64,000 bases of DNA from Methylobacterium frigidaeris. GTDB taxonomy: Bacteria; Pseudomonadota; Alphaproteobacteria; Rhizobiales; Beijerinckiaceae. Numbering within the stretch: position 1 is the stretch's first letter; the number at the start of each line of letters is the position of its first letter. The notes under the pieces are model-generated. The model saw only the letters and a program-made list of their open reading frames with translations. It did not search any database and was not told where the DNA came from. Shown here piece after piece: positions 10,133-19,127 of the stretch. The position numbers and the translations under genes are program-made. The stretch spans positions 1-64,000 of the forward strand of contig NZ_BPQJ01000014.1 in the NCBI RefSeq assembly GCF_022179185.1, read 5' to 3'.

Positions 10133-10150
10133 GGGATGCTCGCGCATCCC
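10133..10150. repeat. Short GGATGC/GCATCC palindrome upstream of secY
   Basis: GGGATGC at 10133-10139 and GCATCCC at 10144-10150 enclose the loop TCGC and are followed by TGAC. The same arms, again followed by TGAC, recur after the aspartate aminotransferase (17909-17927), and GGATGC/GCATCC is also inside the large palindrome at 15551-15598. This may be a dispersed palindromic element; three copies are too few to be sure. Confidence 0.35.
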
Positions 10151-10194
10151 TGACCGCGCGCGCCGCGGACCCCGACCCTGAGGACACGTAACCC

Positions 10195-11532
10195 ATGGCC
10201 TCTGCAGCCGAGCAGCTCGCCGCCAACCTCAACTTCGGCGCCATCGCCAAGGCCGAAGAGCTCAAGAAGCGGATCTGGTTCACCCTGGGCGCCCTGATCG
10301 TCTACCGGCTCGGGACCTACATCCCGCTGCCCGGCATCGATCCCGATGCGCTCCGCCAGAGCTTCGCCAACGCGCAAGGCGGCGTGCTCGGCCTGTTCAA
10401 CATGTTCTCCGGCGGTGCCGTCGAGCGCATGGCGATCTTCGCGCTCAACATCATGCCGTACATCTCGGCATCGATCATCGTGCAGCTGCTCACCTCGGTT
10501 GTGCCGTCTCTCGAGGCGCTGAAGAAGGAGGGCGAGTCCGGCCGCAAGGTGCTCAACCAGTACACCCGCTACCTCACGGTGGTGCTGGCGATCTTCCAGG
10601 CCTGGGGCATCGCGGTCGGCCTGCAGAGCTCCGGCGGCATCGTGCAGGATCCCGGACCCTTCTTCCTGATCTCGACCGTGATCACGCTCACCGGCGGCAC
10701 GCTGTTCCTGATGTGGATCGGCGAGCAGATCACCTCGCGCGGCATCGGCAACGGCTCCTCGCTCATCATCTTCGCGGGCATCGTCGCGCACCTGCCCTCG
10801 GCGATCGCCGGCACCCTCGAACTCGGGCGGCAGGGCGCGCTCTCGACCGTGGTGATCCTCGGCGTGGTGGTGATGGCCGCGGCCGTCGTCTACTTCATCG
10901 TGTTCATGGAGCGCGCGCAGCGCCGGCTCCTGATCAACTACCCCAAGCGCCAGGTCGGCAACCGGATGTACGAGGGCCAGACCTCGTTCCTGCCGCTCAA
11001 GCTCAACACCTCCGGCGTCATCCCGCCGATCTTCGCCTCGTCGCTGCTGCTGCTGCCGGCTACCGCCGCGAGCTTCCAGACCGACCCGAACGGCACCGGC
11101 ATCATCGCCACCATGGCGACCTATCTCGGCCACGGCCGGCCGCTCTACATGCTGCTCTACGCGGCGCTGATCATCTTCTTCGCCTTCTTCTACACCGCGG
11201 TGGTGTTCAACCCGCAGGAGACGGCGGACAACCTGAAGAAGCATGGCGGCTTCATCCCGGGCATCCGTCCGGGCGAGCGCACCGCCGAGTTCATCGACAA
11301 GGTGCTGTCGCGCATCACCGTGATCGGCGCCGCGTACCTGACGGTGATCTGCCTGATCCCTGAGATCCTGGTCTCCTACGCCTCGCTGCCGTTCTACTTC
11401 GGCGGCACCTCGCTCCTGATCGTGGTCTCGGTGACCATGGACACGGTGGCGCAGGTCCACGGCCACCTGCTGGCGCACCAGTACGAGGGCCTTGTGAAGA
11501 AGGCGAAGCTGCGCGGCGCGCGCCGGCGCTGA
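10195..11532 (+). CDS. secY: Protein translocase subunit SecY
   Basis: SecY (445 residues) is the channel of the Sec translocon in the inner membrane, partnered with SecE and SecG. Ten hydrophobic segments can be traced, starting with RIWFTLGALIVYRLGTYIPLP (about residues 24-44). The motifs GIGNGSSLIIFAGI and INYPKRQVGNRMYEGQTSF (cytoplasmic loop 4) and NPQETADNLKKHGGFIPG are conserved. It sits between rplO and adk, the common alphaproteobacterial order; rpmJ is not here. Confidence 0.98.
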   Translation: MASAAEQLAANLNFGAIAKAEELKKRIWFTLGALIVYRLGTYIPLPGIDPDALRQSFANAQGGVLGLFNMFSGGAVERMAIFALNIMPYISASIIVQLLTSVVPSLEALKKEGESGRKVLNQYTRYLTVVLAIFQAWGIAVGLQSSGGIVQDPGPFFLISTVITLTGGTLFLMWIGEQITSRGIGNGSSLIIFAGIVAHLPSAIAGTLELGRQGALSTVVILGVVVMAAAVVYFIVFMERAQRRLLINYPKRQVGNRMYEGQTSFLPLKLNTSGVIPPIFASSLLLLPATAASFQTDPNGTGIIATMATYLGHGRPLYMLLYAALIIFFAFFYTAVVFNPQETADNLKKHGGFIPGIRPGERTAEFIDKVLSRITVIGAAYLTVICLIPEILVSYASLPFYFGGTSLLIVVSVTMDTVAQVHGHLLAHQYEGLVKKAKLRGARRR

Positions 11533-11554
11533 CGCTCTCGCGACGGCAAGCCGA

Positions 11555-11577
11555 CCGGGCCGGTACAACCGGCCCGG
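11555..11577. other. Perfect GC hairpin after secY
   Basis: CCGGGCCGGT at 11555-11564 pairs perfectly with ACCGGCCCGG at 11568-11577 around a three-base loop, 22 bases after the secY stop. No T tract follows. It resembles the other T-less hairpins at gene ends in this window and may stabilise the secY mRNA 3' end or help Rho-dependent termination. Confidence 0.45.
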
Positions 11578-11717
11578 CTCGGCACCCTTGCGCCGGGGCG
11601 GGGCCTTGGCGCATGGTCGGATTCCGCCCGGACAGGGCCTCGGGCTAGAACAAGCAGACAGGCCGTGCCCCGGGACGAAGGATCCCGTGCGGGAGCGGTG
11701 GAGGGGAGAGATAGGTT

Positions 11718-12317
11718 ATGCGGATCATTCTGCTCGGCCCGCCCGGAGCCGGGAAAGGCACCCAATCGGCGCGGATCGTCGAGCGGTACGGAATCCCGCA
11801 GCTCTCGACCGGCGACATGCTGCGCGCCGCGGTGGCGGCCGGCACCCCGGTCGGCCTCAAGGCCAAGGCCCTGATGGAGAGCGGCGCGCTCGTCTCCGAC
11901 GACATCGTGATCGGCATCGTCGCCGACCGGATCGAGGAGGCCGATGCCCGCAGCGGCTTCATCCTCGATGGCTTTCCCCGCACGGTGGCGCAGGCCGTCG
12001 CGCTCGAAAAGATGCTGGCCGAGAAGGGCCTGCGCCTCGACGGGGTGATCGAGTTCAAGGTCGACGAGGACGCGCTGGTCGGGCGCATCGCCAAGCGCGC
12101 CGCCGAGACCGAGGCCCGCGGCGAGCCGGTGCGCAAGGACGACACGCCGGAGGTGTTCAAGACCCGGCTCGAAGCCTACCGCACCCAGACCGCGCCGCTC
12201 TCGGCGCATTACGCCGGCACCGGCCTCTTGCGCCAGGTCGACGGCATGGCGCCGATCGACGAGGTGACGAAGCAGCTCGAAAAGCTGCTCGCCCCGTTTC
12301 AGACCGTGTCGGCGTGA
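11718..12317 (+). CDS. adk: Adenylate kinase
   Basis: Adenylate kinase interconverts ATP + AMP and 2 ADP in the cytoplasm. The P-loop [10 protein letters not shown] (residues 7-16) and the motif [10 protein letters not shown] are intact. At 199 residues it is the short form: the zinc- or Tyr-type LID insertion is missing, and the LID region reads [27 protein letters not shown] ribosome-binding site lies eight bases before the ATG. Its place between secY and rpsM is usual for alphaproteobacteria. Confidence 0.97.
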   Translation: MRIILLGPPGAGKGTQSARIVERYGIPQLSTGDMLRAAVAAGTPVGLKAKALMESGALVSDDIVIGIVADRIEEADARSGFILDGFPRTVAQAVALEKMLAEKGLRLDGVIEFKVDEDALVGRIAKRAAETEARGEPVRKDDTPEVFKTRLEAYRTQTAPLSAHYAGTGLLRQVDGMAPIDEVTKQLEKLLAPFQTVSA

Positions 12318-12330
12318 CGCGGCAGTCCGG

Positions 12331-12359
12331 TTGACAACAGTTCGCGCCCGCGCTAGTGG
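12331..12359 (+). promoter_or_regulatory. Candidate promoter upstream of rpsM
   Basis: A consensus -35 TTGACA (12331-12336) is followed after 17 bp by TAGTGG (12354-12359). It begins 13 bases after the adk stop and would give a leader of about 165 bases before rpsM. The -35 is perfect; the -10 is weak but shares TAG with the two similar promoters at 5451 and 37224. Confidence 0.6.
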
Positions 12360-12529
12360 GCGCTCCTTCGTTCAGACCCGGACGGCCCGGCGTGCCTCTC
12401 TGGAAGGCCGCTCCGGGCCGATTTGCCGTCGGGACGACGCGCAGGGGCCGGGCTCCACCGGACGCGCGTGAGACCAGAAGAACAGCCGCCTGGGCAGACG
12501 TCCCGGGCGCGATGGAGAGCAGGAACACC

Positions 12530-12898
12530 ATGGCCCGTATCGCCGGCGTCAACATCCCGACCAACAAGCGCGTCGTCATCGCGCTCCAGTACATCCACGG
12601 CATCGGTGCCAAGAAGGCCGAGGAGATCACCGAGAAGGTCGGTATCCCGGCCGAGCGCCGCGTGAACCAGCTCACCGACGCCGAGGTGCTGCAGATCCGC
12701 GAGACGATCGACCGCGACTACGTCGTCGAGGGCGACCTGCGCCGCGAAGTTGCGATGAACATCAAGCGCCTGATGGATCTCGGCTGCTACCGCGGCCTGC
12801 GTCACCGCCGCAACCTGCCGGTGCGCGGCCAGCGCACCCACACCAACGCCCGCACCCGCAAGGGCAAGGCGAAGCCGATCGCCGGCAAGAAGAAGTAA
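12530..12898 (+). CDS. rpsM: 30S ribosomal protein S13
   Basis: S13 (122 residues) sits at the top of the 30S head and touches tRNA and L5. The start [15 protein letters not shown] and the helix-two-turn-helix segment [16 protein letters not shown] identify it; the basic C-terminal tail ends [13 protein letters not shown]. The ATG at 12530 is preferred over upstream in-frame starts, which would add about 58 non-homologous residues. It opens the alpha block behind its own candidate promoter. Confidence 0.98.
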   Translation: MARIAGVNIPTNKRVVIALQYIHGIGAKKAEEITEKVGIPAERRVNQLTDAEVLQIRETIDRDYVVEGDLRREVAMNIKRLMDLGCYRGLRHRRNLPVRGQRTHTNARTRKGKAKPIAGKKK

Positions 12899-13040
12899 GC
12901 CGCGATCCGTTGAAAGATCGGCGGGGCCGGCGTTCCGGTCTCGCCCGACACCGGCGGCGCGCGAGCGCCGTCACCGCTACTCGTGAGAGACGTCCCGAGC
13001 GCCTGGCACCACGGGCGCGCCTGAAGGATCGAAAGACAGT

Positions 13041-13430
13041 ATGGCCAAGGAAGCAACCCGCGTCCGTCGTCGCGAACGCAAGAACATCGTGTCGGGCGTC
13101 GCCCACGTGAACGCCTCGTTCAACAACACGATGATCACCATCACGGACGCCCAGGGCAACACGATCTCGTGGTCGTCCGCCGGCGCCATGGGCTTCAAGG
13201 GCTCCCGCAAGTCGACCCCCTACGCCGCCCAGGTCGCGGCCGAGGATGCCGGTCGCAAGGCCGCCGAGCACGGCATGCGCACCCTCGAGGTCGAGGTCTC
13301 GGGCCCCGGCTCGGGCCGCGAATCGGCCCTGCGCGCGCTCCAGGCGGCGGGCTTCACGGTGACGTCGATCCGCGACGTGACGCCGATCCCGCATAACGGC
13401 TGCCGCCCGCGCAAGCGCCGCCGCGTCTGA
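13041..13430 (+). CDS. rpsK: 30S ribosomal protein S11
   Basis: S11 (129 residues) forms the platform and binds the mRNA exit region. Diagnostic segments are [39 protein letters not shown] and the C-terminal [16 protein letters not shown]. It follows rpsM after 142 bp. rpsD is absent here, as usual in this class, but instead of rpoA the next gene is a hydrolase. Confidence 0.98.
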   Translation: MAKEATRVRRRERKNIVSGVAHVNASFNNTMITITDAQGNTISWSSAGAMGFKGSRKSTPYAAQVAAEDAGRKAAEHGMRTLEVEVSGPGSGRESALRALQAAGFTVTSIRDVTPIPHNGCRPRKRRRV

Positions 13431-13443
13431 TCATCCACTAGTC

Positions 13444-13471
13444 CCGGGAGGCTTCGCCAGAGGCCTCCCGG
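13444..13471 (+). other. Hairpin between rpsK and the MBL-fold gene
   Basis: CCGGGAGGC at 13444-13452 pairs with GCCTCCCGG at 13463-13471 over a 10-base loop, 13 bases after the rpsK stop. There is no T tract. It may partly separate the ribosomal transcript from the inserted hydrolase gene. Confidence 0.45.
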
Positions 13472-13495
13472 CCGACGGCCCGCGAAGAGGATTGC

Positions 13496-14380
13496 GTGTC
13501 GACACCCTTCACCGCCGACATCGTCCGGCCCGGCGTCCTCCCCTGGACGCTGGGCGATCGCGTTGTGGTCGCCCTCAACGACGGTCATCTCGACGTCGCG
13601 ATCGGGCTGGTGCAGGGCATCCCCGGCGACGAGGCCGGCCGGCTCCAGGCGGAGGGTTTCCGCTCAGCCGAAGTGCCTCGGATCTCCGTCAACGCCTTCC
13701 TGGTCCTCGGCGGAGCCGCCCCGGTCCTGGTCGATGCCGGGATGGGCGCGGGCGGTCCTGCGAGCCTCGGGCACCTGCCAGATGCACTTCGCGCCTGCGG
13801 CGTGGCGCCGGAGGCGATCGGCACCGTGCTGGTGACCCACCTGCATTCCGACCATATCGGCGGGCTGATGGGACCGGACGGCGCCGCTCTGTATCCGAAG
13901 GCCGAGGTGGTGATCCCGGAGGCGGAGGCCGCCTACTGGCTCGCCGACGGGGCCGAGGCGCGGGCGCCGGAGGGAGCGAAGGCGGGTTTCCGACGGGCGC
14001 ACGCACTCGTCGCGGCCTACGGCGAGCGGATCCGCCGGGCCGGCGAGGGCGAGGTTCTGCCCGGGATCGAGGCGATCCTGGCGCCCGGCCACACCCCCGG
14101 TCACACCGCCTACCGGGTCCAGTCGGGCGACCGCTCGCTGCTGATCTGGGGCGACGTGGTGCACCTGCCGGCGATCCAGTTCGCTCGTCCGGAGGCGTTC
14201 CTGTCCTTCGACGTGGACGGCGCGATGGCCGCCGCCACGCGCAAGCGCATCCTCGATCAGGCGGCTGCGGATCGCAGCCTGGTCGCCGGGATGCATCTCG
14301 AGTTTCCGGCCCTCGGTTCGGTCCGGCGCGACGGCGCCGGCTTCGCCTGGGTCCCGGAGCAGTGGAGCGCGGCGTCCTGA
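13496..14380 (+). CDS. MBL-fold metallo-hydrolase inside the alpha ribosomal block
   Basis: This 294-residue protein has a metallo-beta-lactamase fold. The metal-binding motif HLHSDH is at residues 115-120, GHTPGH ends at His203, and Asp220 lies in LLIWGDVVH, so the dinuclear site looks complete. No signal peptide is present, indicating a cytoplasmic enzyme. The start is GTG at 13496, five bases after AGAGG. Relatives include lactonases and many uncharacterised hydrolases; the substrate cannot be told. It lies between rpsK and rpoA on the same strand, an unusual site, with 65 bp before and 117 bp after it. Confidence 0.85.
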   Translation: MSTPFTADIVRPGVLPWTLGDRVVVALNDGHLDVAIGLVQGIPGDEAGRLQAEGFRSAEVPRISVNAFLVLGGAAPVLVDAGMGAGGPASLGHLPDALRACGVAPEAIGTVLVTHLHSDHIGGLMGPDGAALYPKAEVVIPEAEAAYWLADGAEARAPEGAKAGFRRAHALVAAYGERIRRAGEGEVLPGIEAILAPGHTPGHTAYRVQSGDRSLLIWGDVVHLPAIQFARPEAFLSFDVDGAMAAATRKRILDQAAADRSLVAGMHLEFPALGSVRRDGAGFAWVPEQWSAAS

Positions 14381-14497
14381 CCGCCCCTGCTTCGAACGCG
14401 TGAGAGATCAGGACGGCGGTGTCTCCCGGGCGCGGGGGAGACCGCGAGGGGAGGGCCTTTCGGGCCGCCCCGGTGTAAGTTGGCGAGAGGTGCGAAC

Positions 14498-15517
14498 GTG
14501 GTCATTCAGAAGAACTGGCAAGAGCTGATCAAGCCGAACAAGCTCGAGGTCACCCCCGGGCACGATCCGAAGCGGATCGCCACCGTGGTGGCCGAGCCGC
14601 TGGAGCGCGGCTTCGGCACCACCCTCGGCAACGCCCTGCGCCGGGTTCTCCTCTCGTCGCTCCAGGGCGCGGCCGTCACCTCGGTCCATATCGACGGCGT
14701 GCTGCACGAGTTCTCCTCGATCCCGGGCGTGCGCGAGGACGTCACCGACATCGTCCTCAACATCAAGACGATCGCGATCCGCTCGTCGAGTGACACCCCG
14801 AAGCGCATGACCCTGCGCAAGACCGGCCCGGGCCTGGTCACCGCCGGCGACATCGCCACCATCGGCGACGTGCAGATCCTCAACCCCGACCTGGTGCTCT
14901 GCACCCTGGACGACGGCGCCGAGATCCGCATGGAGTTCACCGTCTCGGCGGGCAAGGGCTACGTCCCGGCCGAGCGCAACCGGCCCGAGGACGCGCCGAT
15001 CGGCCTGATCCCGGTCGACGCGCTGTTCTCGCCGGTCACCAAGGTGTCCTACCGCATCGAGAACACCCGCGAGGGCCAGGATCTCGACAAGGACAAGCTG
15101 ACCATGACGGTCGAGACCAACGGCGCGGTCTCGCCCGAGGATGCGCTGGCCTATGCCGCCCGCATCATCCAGGACCAGCTCCAGATCTTCGTGAACTTCG
15201 AGGAGCCCCGCAAGGAGGAGGCCGCGCCGCTGGCGCCGCAGCTGCCCTTCAACCCGGCCCTGCTCAAGAAGGTCGACGAGCTCGAGCTGTCGGTCCGCTC
15301 GGCCAACTGCCTCAAGAACGACAACATCGTCTATATCGGCGACCTCATCCAGAAGACCGAAGCCGAGATGCTGCGCACGCCGAACTTCGGTCGCAAGTCG
15401 CTCAACGAGATCAAGGAAGTGCTGGCCGCGATGGGCCTGCATCTCGGCATGGACGTGCCCGGTTGGCCGCCGGAGAACATCGAGGACCTGGCCAAGCGCT
15501 TCGAGGAGCACTACTAG
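14498..15517 (+). CDS. rpoA: DNA-directed RNA polymerase subunit alpha
   Basis: The alpha subunit (339 residues) dimerises to nucleate RNA polymerase and contacts activators through its C-terminal domain. The NTD has [21 protein letters not shown] and the CTD (about residues 255-330) has the helix-hairpin-helix [16 protein letters not shown]. The GTG at 14498, seven bases after GCGAGAGG, gives the conserved start [17 protein letters not shown]; an upstream TTG would add six residues inside the ribosome-binding site. Confidence 0.98.
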   Translation: MVIQKNWQELIKPNKLEVTPGHDPKRIATVVAEPLERGFGTTLGNALRRVLLSSLQGAAVTSVHIDGVLHEFSSIPGVREDVTDIVLNIKTIAIRSSSDTPKRMTLRKTGPGLVTAGDIATIGDVQILNPDLVLCTLDDGAEIRMEFTVSAGKGYVPAERNRPEDAPIGLIPVDALFSPVTKVSYRIENTREGQDLDKDKLTMTVETNGAVSPEDALAYAARIIQDQLQIFVNFEEPRKEEAAPLAPQLPFNPALLKKVDELELSVRSANCLKNDNIVYIGDLIQKTEAEMLRTPNFGRKSLNEIKEVLAAMGLHLGMDVPGWPPENIEDLAKRFEEHY

Positions 15518-15550
15518 GCCGCAAGCGGCGGCGCGGGATTCGTCCTTGCG

Positions 15551-15598
15551 CCGCCACTCCGGATGCGCCCTCGACGGACGGCGCATCCGGAGTGGCGG
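15551..15598. repeat. 19-bp perfect palindrome between rpoA and rplQ
   Basis: Positions 15551-15569 and 15580-15598 are perfect inverted repeats of 19 bp (arm starts CCGCCACTCCGG) with a 10-base spacer. It begins 34 bases after the rpoA stop and is followed by no T tract. Such a long exact stem is far beyond what is needed for termination. It may be a REP-like dispersed palindrome, a recombination site or an RNA processing element. Confidence 0.75.
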
Positions 15599-15668
15599 GA
15601 CTCCGCACTCGCACCACAAAGGACGGCCGACCCGTGGCACGGCGGCCGAGAACCAATAGGAGAGAGCC

Positions 15669-16091
15669 ATGCGTCACGGTTTCCGGGGTCGCCGTTTCAA
15701 CCGCACCGTCGAGCATCGCAAGGCGATGTTCTCGAACATGTCCGCCGCGCTGATCAAGCACGAGCAGATCATCACCACCTTGCCGAAGGCCAAGGACCTG
15801 CGTCCCGTGGTCGAGAAGCTGATCACCCTCGGCAAGCGCGGCGACCTGCATGCCCGCCGTCAGGCGATCGCGGCTCTGCGCGGCGACGAGGTGATGGTCA
15901 AGAAGCTGTTCGACGTGCTCGGCCCCCGCTACCAGGGCCGCCCGGGCGGCTATTGCCGCATCATGAAGGCGGGCTTCCGCTACGGCGACAACGCCCCAAT
16001 GGCGGTGATCGAGTTCGTCGACCGCGACGTCGACGCCCGCGGCAAGGATTCCGGCCCGGTCCAGGTCTCCGACGAGACCGCCTCGGCGTAA
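15669..16091 (+). CDS. rplQ: 50S ribosomal protein L17
   Basis: L17 (140 residues) lies at the tunnel exit. The opening [20 protein letters not shown] and the central [19 protein letters not shown] are diagnostic. The C-terminal tail after [23 protein letters not shown] is longer than in E. coli. AGGAGAGAG precedes the ATG. It is the last gene of the ribosomal block and is followed by a strong terminator. Confidence 0.98.
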   Translation: MRHGFRGRRFNRTVEHRKAMFSNMSAALIKHEQIITTLPKAKDLRPVVEKLITLGKRGDLHARRQAIAALRGDEVMVKKLFDVLGPRYQGRPGGYCRIMKAGFRYGDNAPMAVIEFVDRDVDARGKDSGPVQVSDETASA

Positions 16092-16131
16092 CGCCGCGGT
16101 CGATCCGCAAGGTGTCCTAACAATGCCCTTG

Positions 16132-16158
16132 AAGGCGGCCCGCGAGGGCCGCCTTTTT
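16132..16158 (+). terminator. Rho-independent terminator after rplQ
   Basis: AAGGCGGCCC at 16132-16141 pairs with GGGCCGCCTT at 16146-16155 around the tetraloop GCGA, and the T run extends to 16158. It is a textbook intrinsic terminator closing the S10-spc-alpha block 40 bases after the rplQ stop. Confidence 0.9.
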
Positions 16159-16230
16159 CGTTGCGCGGGAACCGCGCCGCAGGATGAGCGATCTCCCGAC
16201 GGCACCTGCCGTTCAAGGGAGACGTGATCC

Positions 16231-16494
16231 ATGACCAAGCTGAGCATCCCGGCCCTCGCCGCCATCCTCCTCGCCGGCACCGGCACGGCTGCGCTCGCCG
16301 ACAAGGTCGGGGCCGACTGGATGCCGATCGGGCAGGTGATCCAGAAGGTCGAGGCCGCCGGCTACACCCAGATTTCCGAGATCGAGGCCGATGACGGTCA
16401 CTGGGAAGGGGAGGGGATGAAGGACGGCAAGCCGATGAAGTTCAAGGCCGATCCGCGCACCGGTGCCATCGTGTCCGAGAAGCCCGGCAAGTAG
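16231..16494 (+). CDS. PepSY-domain periplasmic protein
   Basis: This 87-residue protein starts with a Sec signal peptide (about residues 1-23, ending AALA before DK). The remainder fits a single PepSY-type domain: IGQVIQKVEAAGYTQISEIE, a short linker and a VDPRTG-like turn (here ADPRTGAIV). PepSY domains are thought to act as small periplasmic regulators or inhibitors. A GGGAGA ribosome-binding site precedes the ATG. It lies alone between the rplQ terminator and the aminotransferase. Confidence 0.8.
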   Translation: MTKLSIPALAAILLAGTGTAALADKVGADWMPIGQVIQKVEAAGYTQISEIEADDGHWEGEGMKDGKPMKFKADPRTGAIVSEKPGK

Positions 16495-16626
16495 GAAGCC
16501 CTGAAGCAAGTAGGAAACCCTTAAAAAAATCGCGCTCCGGCCGGGGGCCTTCGTCGTCGGCCGCTGGATTCCGGGGCGCGGGAGGCGCAAAGGTGGCGCG
16601 CCTTCCGTACCACCAGCGATCTTCCC

Positions 16627-17898
16627 ATGACTGCCATTCCTGCGCTCGCCGACCTCCAGGCCCGCTACGCCGCGCTGCAGGGGCGTGGCCTCAAGCTCGA
16701 CATGACCCGGGGCAAGCCCTCGCCCGAGCAGCTCGACCTGTCGGAAGGCTTGGTGACCCTGCCGGGCAACCGCGACCACCGCACCGAGACCGGCGAGGAT
16801 GCCCGCAACTATGGCGGCGTGCAGGGCCTCGCCGAGGTGCGGGCCTTGTTCGCCGCCGTGCTCGGCGCCCCGCCGGAGCGGATCGTCGTCGGCAACAATT
16901 CGAGCCTCGCGCTGATGCACGACTGCATCGCCTATGCCCTTCTCAAGGGCGTGCCCGGGTCCGCGCGGCCCTGGTCGAAGGAGGAGGAGATCCGCTTCCT
17001 CTGCCCGGTGCCGGGCTACGATCGTCACTTCGCCCTGTGCGAGACCTACGGCATCGGCATGGTCCCGGTGCCGATGACTGCCGAGGGCCCGGACATGGAC
17101 GTGGTGGAGCGGGAAGCCCGAGATCCCAGGGTGAGGGGGATGTGGGCGGTGCCACAATATTCCAACCCCGGCGGGGAGACCTACAGCGACGCCACCGTCT
17201 CGCGCCTCGCCCGGATGGAGACCGGCGCGCCGGACTTCCGGCTGTTCTGGGACAACGCCTACGCGCTGCACCACCTGACCGAGCGGCGGCCGGTCCTGCG
17301 GAACATCCTCGAGGCCTGCGCCGAGGCCGGAAACCCCGACCGGGCGATCGTCTTCGCCTCGACCTCCAAGGTGACGCTTGCGGGTGCGGGCCTCGCGATG
17401 CTGGCCTCCTCCGAGGCGAATGTCCGCTGGTACCTCGCCAATGCGGGCAAGCGCAGCATCGGGCCGGACAAGCTCAACCAGCTGCGCCACATCCGCTTCC
17501 TGCGCGACCAGACCGGGATCGACGCCCTGATGGACGGCCACCGCCGGCTGCTGGCGCCGAAGTTCCGGGCCGTCACCGAGACCCTGGCCCGCCATCTCGG
17601 CGGCACCGGCGTCGCGCGCTGGAGCGAGCCGGAGGGCGGCTACTTCGTCCTGCTCGAAGTGCCGGAGGGCTGCGCCACCCGCGTGGTCACGCTCGCCGCC
17701 GCCTGCGGCCTGGCGCTGACGCCTGCCGGTGCCACCCACCCCTACGGCCGCGACCCGCAGGACCGGTTGCTGCGCCTCGCCCCGTCCTATCCGAAGCTCG
17801 CCGAGGTCGAGGCCGCGGCGGAGGTGGTGGCGACCTGCGTGCTGCTGGCGGCGGAGGAGAGCCGGGAGGCCGGGGGGAGCGGGCGCGTGGCGGCGTGA
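16627..17898 (+). CDS. Aspartate aminotransferase, class Ic type
   Basis: This 423-residue PLP enzyme matches the aspartate aminotransferase subgroup Ic first defined in Corynebacterium glutamicum. The opening DLQARYAALQGRGLKLDMTRGKPSPEQLD, seen in pieces, and the substrate loop NYGGVQGL are typical. The PLP lysine is Lys248 in FASTSKVTLAG, and WAVPQYSNPGGETYS and WDNAYALHHL carry cofactor-contacting residues. It transfers the amino group of aspartate to 2-oxoglutarate. It is monocistronic; the C-terminal 25 residues are low-complexity Glu/Ala/Gly. Confidence 0.88.
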   Translation: MTAIPALADLQARYAALQGRGLKLDMTRGKPSPEQLDLSEGLVTLPGNRDHRTETGEDARNYGGVQGLAEVRALFAAVLGAPPERIVVGNNSSLALMHDCIAYALLKGVPGSARPWSKEEEIRFLCPVPGYDRHFALCETYGIGMVPVPMTAEGPDMDVVEREARDPRVRGMWAVPQYSNPGGETYSDATVSRLARMETGAPDFRLFWDNAYALHHLTERRPVLRNILEACAEAGNPDRAIVFASTSKVTLAGAGLAMLASSEANVRWYLANAGKRSIGPDKLNQLRHIRFLRDQTGIDALMDGHRRLLAPKFRAVTETLARHLGGTGVARWSEPEGGYFVLLEVPEGCATRVVTLAAACGLALTPAGATHPYGRDPQDRLLRLAPSYPKLAEVEAAAEVVATCVLLAAEESREAGGSGRVAA

Positions 17899-18176
17899 GC
17901 ATGCCTTGGGGATGCCGGTGGCATCCCTGACGCTCTTGTTGATGGTGTTTCTTGTCACATTCGAACCAAGGGGCGATCCCGGGGCCGTGCAACGGATTCC
18001 GGAATCACCATCGCCGCCGACGCGTCAGGCCGACCCGGGGCACGATTCGGTCGCTCCGGGCGGCGTGGCACGCAGCTTACAGCAGCCCGGCGCCAGCTCG
18101 GTCCGCCCCGGCCCCGGATAGGCCGCCGGATCGCCGGTGACGGCGACGCTCGTCGTCGGCAGTTTTCCTGGTTGCT
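17899..18176. other. Convergent intergenic region with short palindrome
   Basis: This 278-bp gap lies between the convergent ends of the aminotransferase (+) and the AraC regulator (-). It contains the palindrome GGGATGCC/GGCATCCC at 17909-17927 followed by TGAC, like the element at 10133. No supported gene is visible; short reading frames in it have no recognisable features. Confidence 0.5.
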
Positions 18177-19127
18177 TCAGGTCCCCCTGACGGACGCCCG
18201 GTAGTCGCGCGGTGTCATGCCGTAGGCCTGCCGGAACGCACGGCTGACGAGAGAGCTGCTGCCGAAGCCGCAGGCCTCTCCGATCTCGCTGATCGACCGT
18301 CGCTCGAGCGGATCGTCGAGGGCGGCCCGGACCGCCGCCAGGCGCTGACGCGCGACGTAGCGCGCGATCCCGCCCTCCGGCTCGAACAGGCGGTAGAGCT
18401 GCGAGCGCGACGTGCCGAGTGCCTTCGCCATCGCGTCGATCCGCAGCGGCGTGCAGAGATGGCCGCGGATGAACTGTTTCGCGCTCTTGAGCCGGGCGGC
18501 GTCGAGCGGCGTGCTCGCGCGCGCGGCCGCCTCCAGGCTCGGGCGTGCGCAGGCCGCGACCATGTGGAGCGTGGCCTGGGCGATGTGAGCCGCATCCGCC
18601 GGTGCGATCGCGTGGCTATGCGCGGCCAAACTCTGCAGGTGATCCGCGAGGAGGCGGCCCGCACCGCCGTGCAGGATCAATCCGTGCAACGCGTCCTCGT
18701 CGGACAGCACGGAGGCGACGGATGAACGCGGCAGCGCCAGGATCAGAGAGCCCGTCTCCGGTACCCGGCTGCGGCGATAGGGCTGCGACAGGTCGTTGAG
18801 GCTGATCGCGCCGGCCGGAACGTGCGTGACGCCGCGCTCGGTTTCCACGCTGTAGGCGTGCCGGCTCAGATGCAGGACGAAGCCGTCCTGGCCGTCGCGC
18901 CGGATCTGCGATCTGGACCGCGCGGGTCCCTGGGGCGCCGCGTTCATCACGCGCAGAGCCATCGAGCCGATCAGGGTCGTCTCGATGCTGCCCGAGAAGC
19001 CGGTCGGGTCAGCGTCGAGGGTGTGGGCGGAGAACAGGGTGCGCCACGCCTCGAAACGGTCGCGCTCGGGCAGGTTGTCTGTCGTGAAGAGGGACCGGGA
19101 TACGACGCTCACGGCAAGTCGGCTCAA
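18177..19127 (-). CDS. AraC-family transcriptional regulator
   Basis: This regulator of about 316 residues has an AraC-type double helix-turn-helix in its last 100 residues: RIDAMAKALGTSRSQLYRLF is the first and ISEIGEACGFGSSSLVSRAF the second, followed by the typical FRQAYGMTPRDYR. The N-terminal part resembles the AraC-binding-like domain of FeaR-type regulators (RFEAWRTLF opening); its ligand is unknown. The start is uncertain: TTG at 19127 or GTG at 19112, neither with a clear ribosome-binding site. It lies 92 bp downstream of the RND pump on the same strand, so it may be cotranscribed with it. Confidence 0.85.
   Translation of the reverse strand: MSRLAVSVVSRSLFTTDNLPERDRFEAWRTLFSAHTLDADPTGFSGSIETTLIGSMALRVMNAAPQGPARSRSQIRRDGQDGFVLHLSRHAYSVETERGVTHVPAGAISLNDLSQPYRRSRVPETGSLILALPRSSVASVLSDEDALHGLILHGGAGRLLADHLQSLAAHSHAIAPADAAHIAQATLHMVAACARPSLEAAARASTPLDAARLKSAKQFIRGHLCTPLRIDAMAKALGTSRSQLYRLFEPEGGIARYVARQRLAAVRAALDDPLERRSISEIGEACGFGSSSLVSRAFRQAYGMTPRDYRASVRGT

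Noticed and set aside
7248..10283. A 1011-codon open frame on the - strand opposite rpsH to rplO
   Set aside because: It is the antisense shadow of a run of confirmed ribosomal protein genes; its translation is Arg/Ala/Asp/Leu-biased with no domain, as expected from GC-rich DNA lacking stop codons.
13496..14380. Naming the MBL-fold gene as an N-acyl homoserine lactonase
   Set aside because: The HXHXDH motif is shared by the whole superfamily; nothing visible distinguishes a lactonase from other hydrolases.
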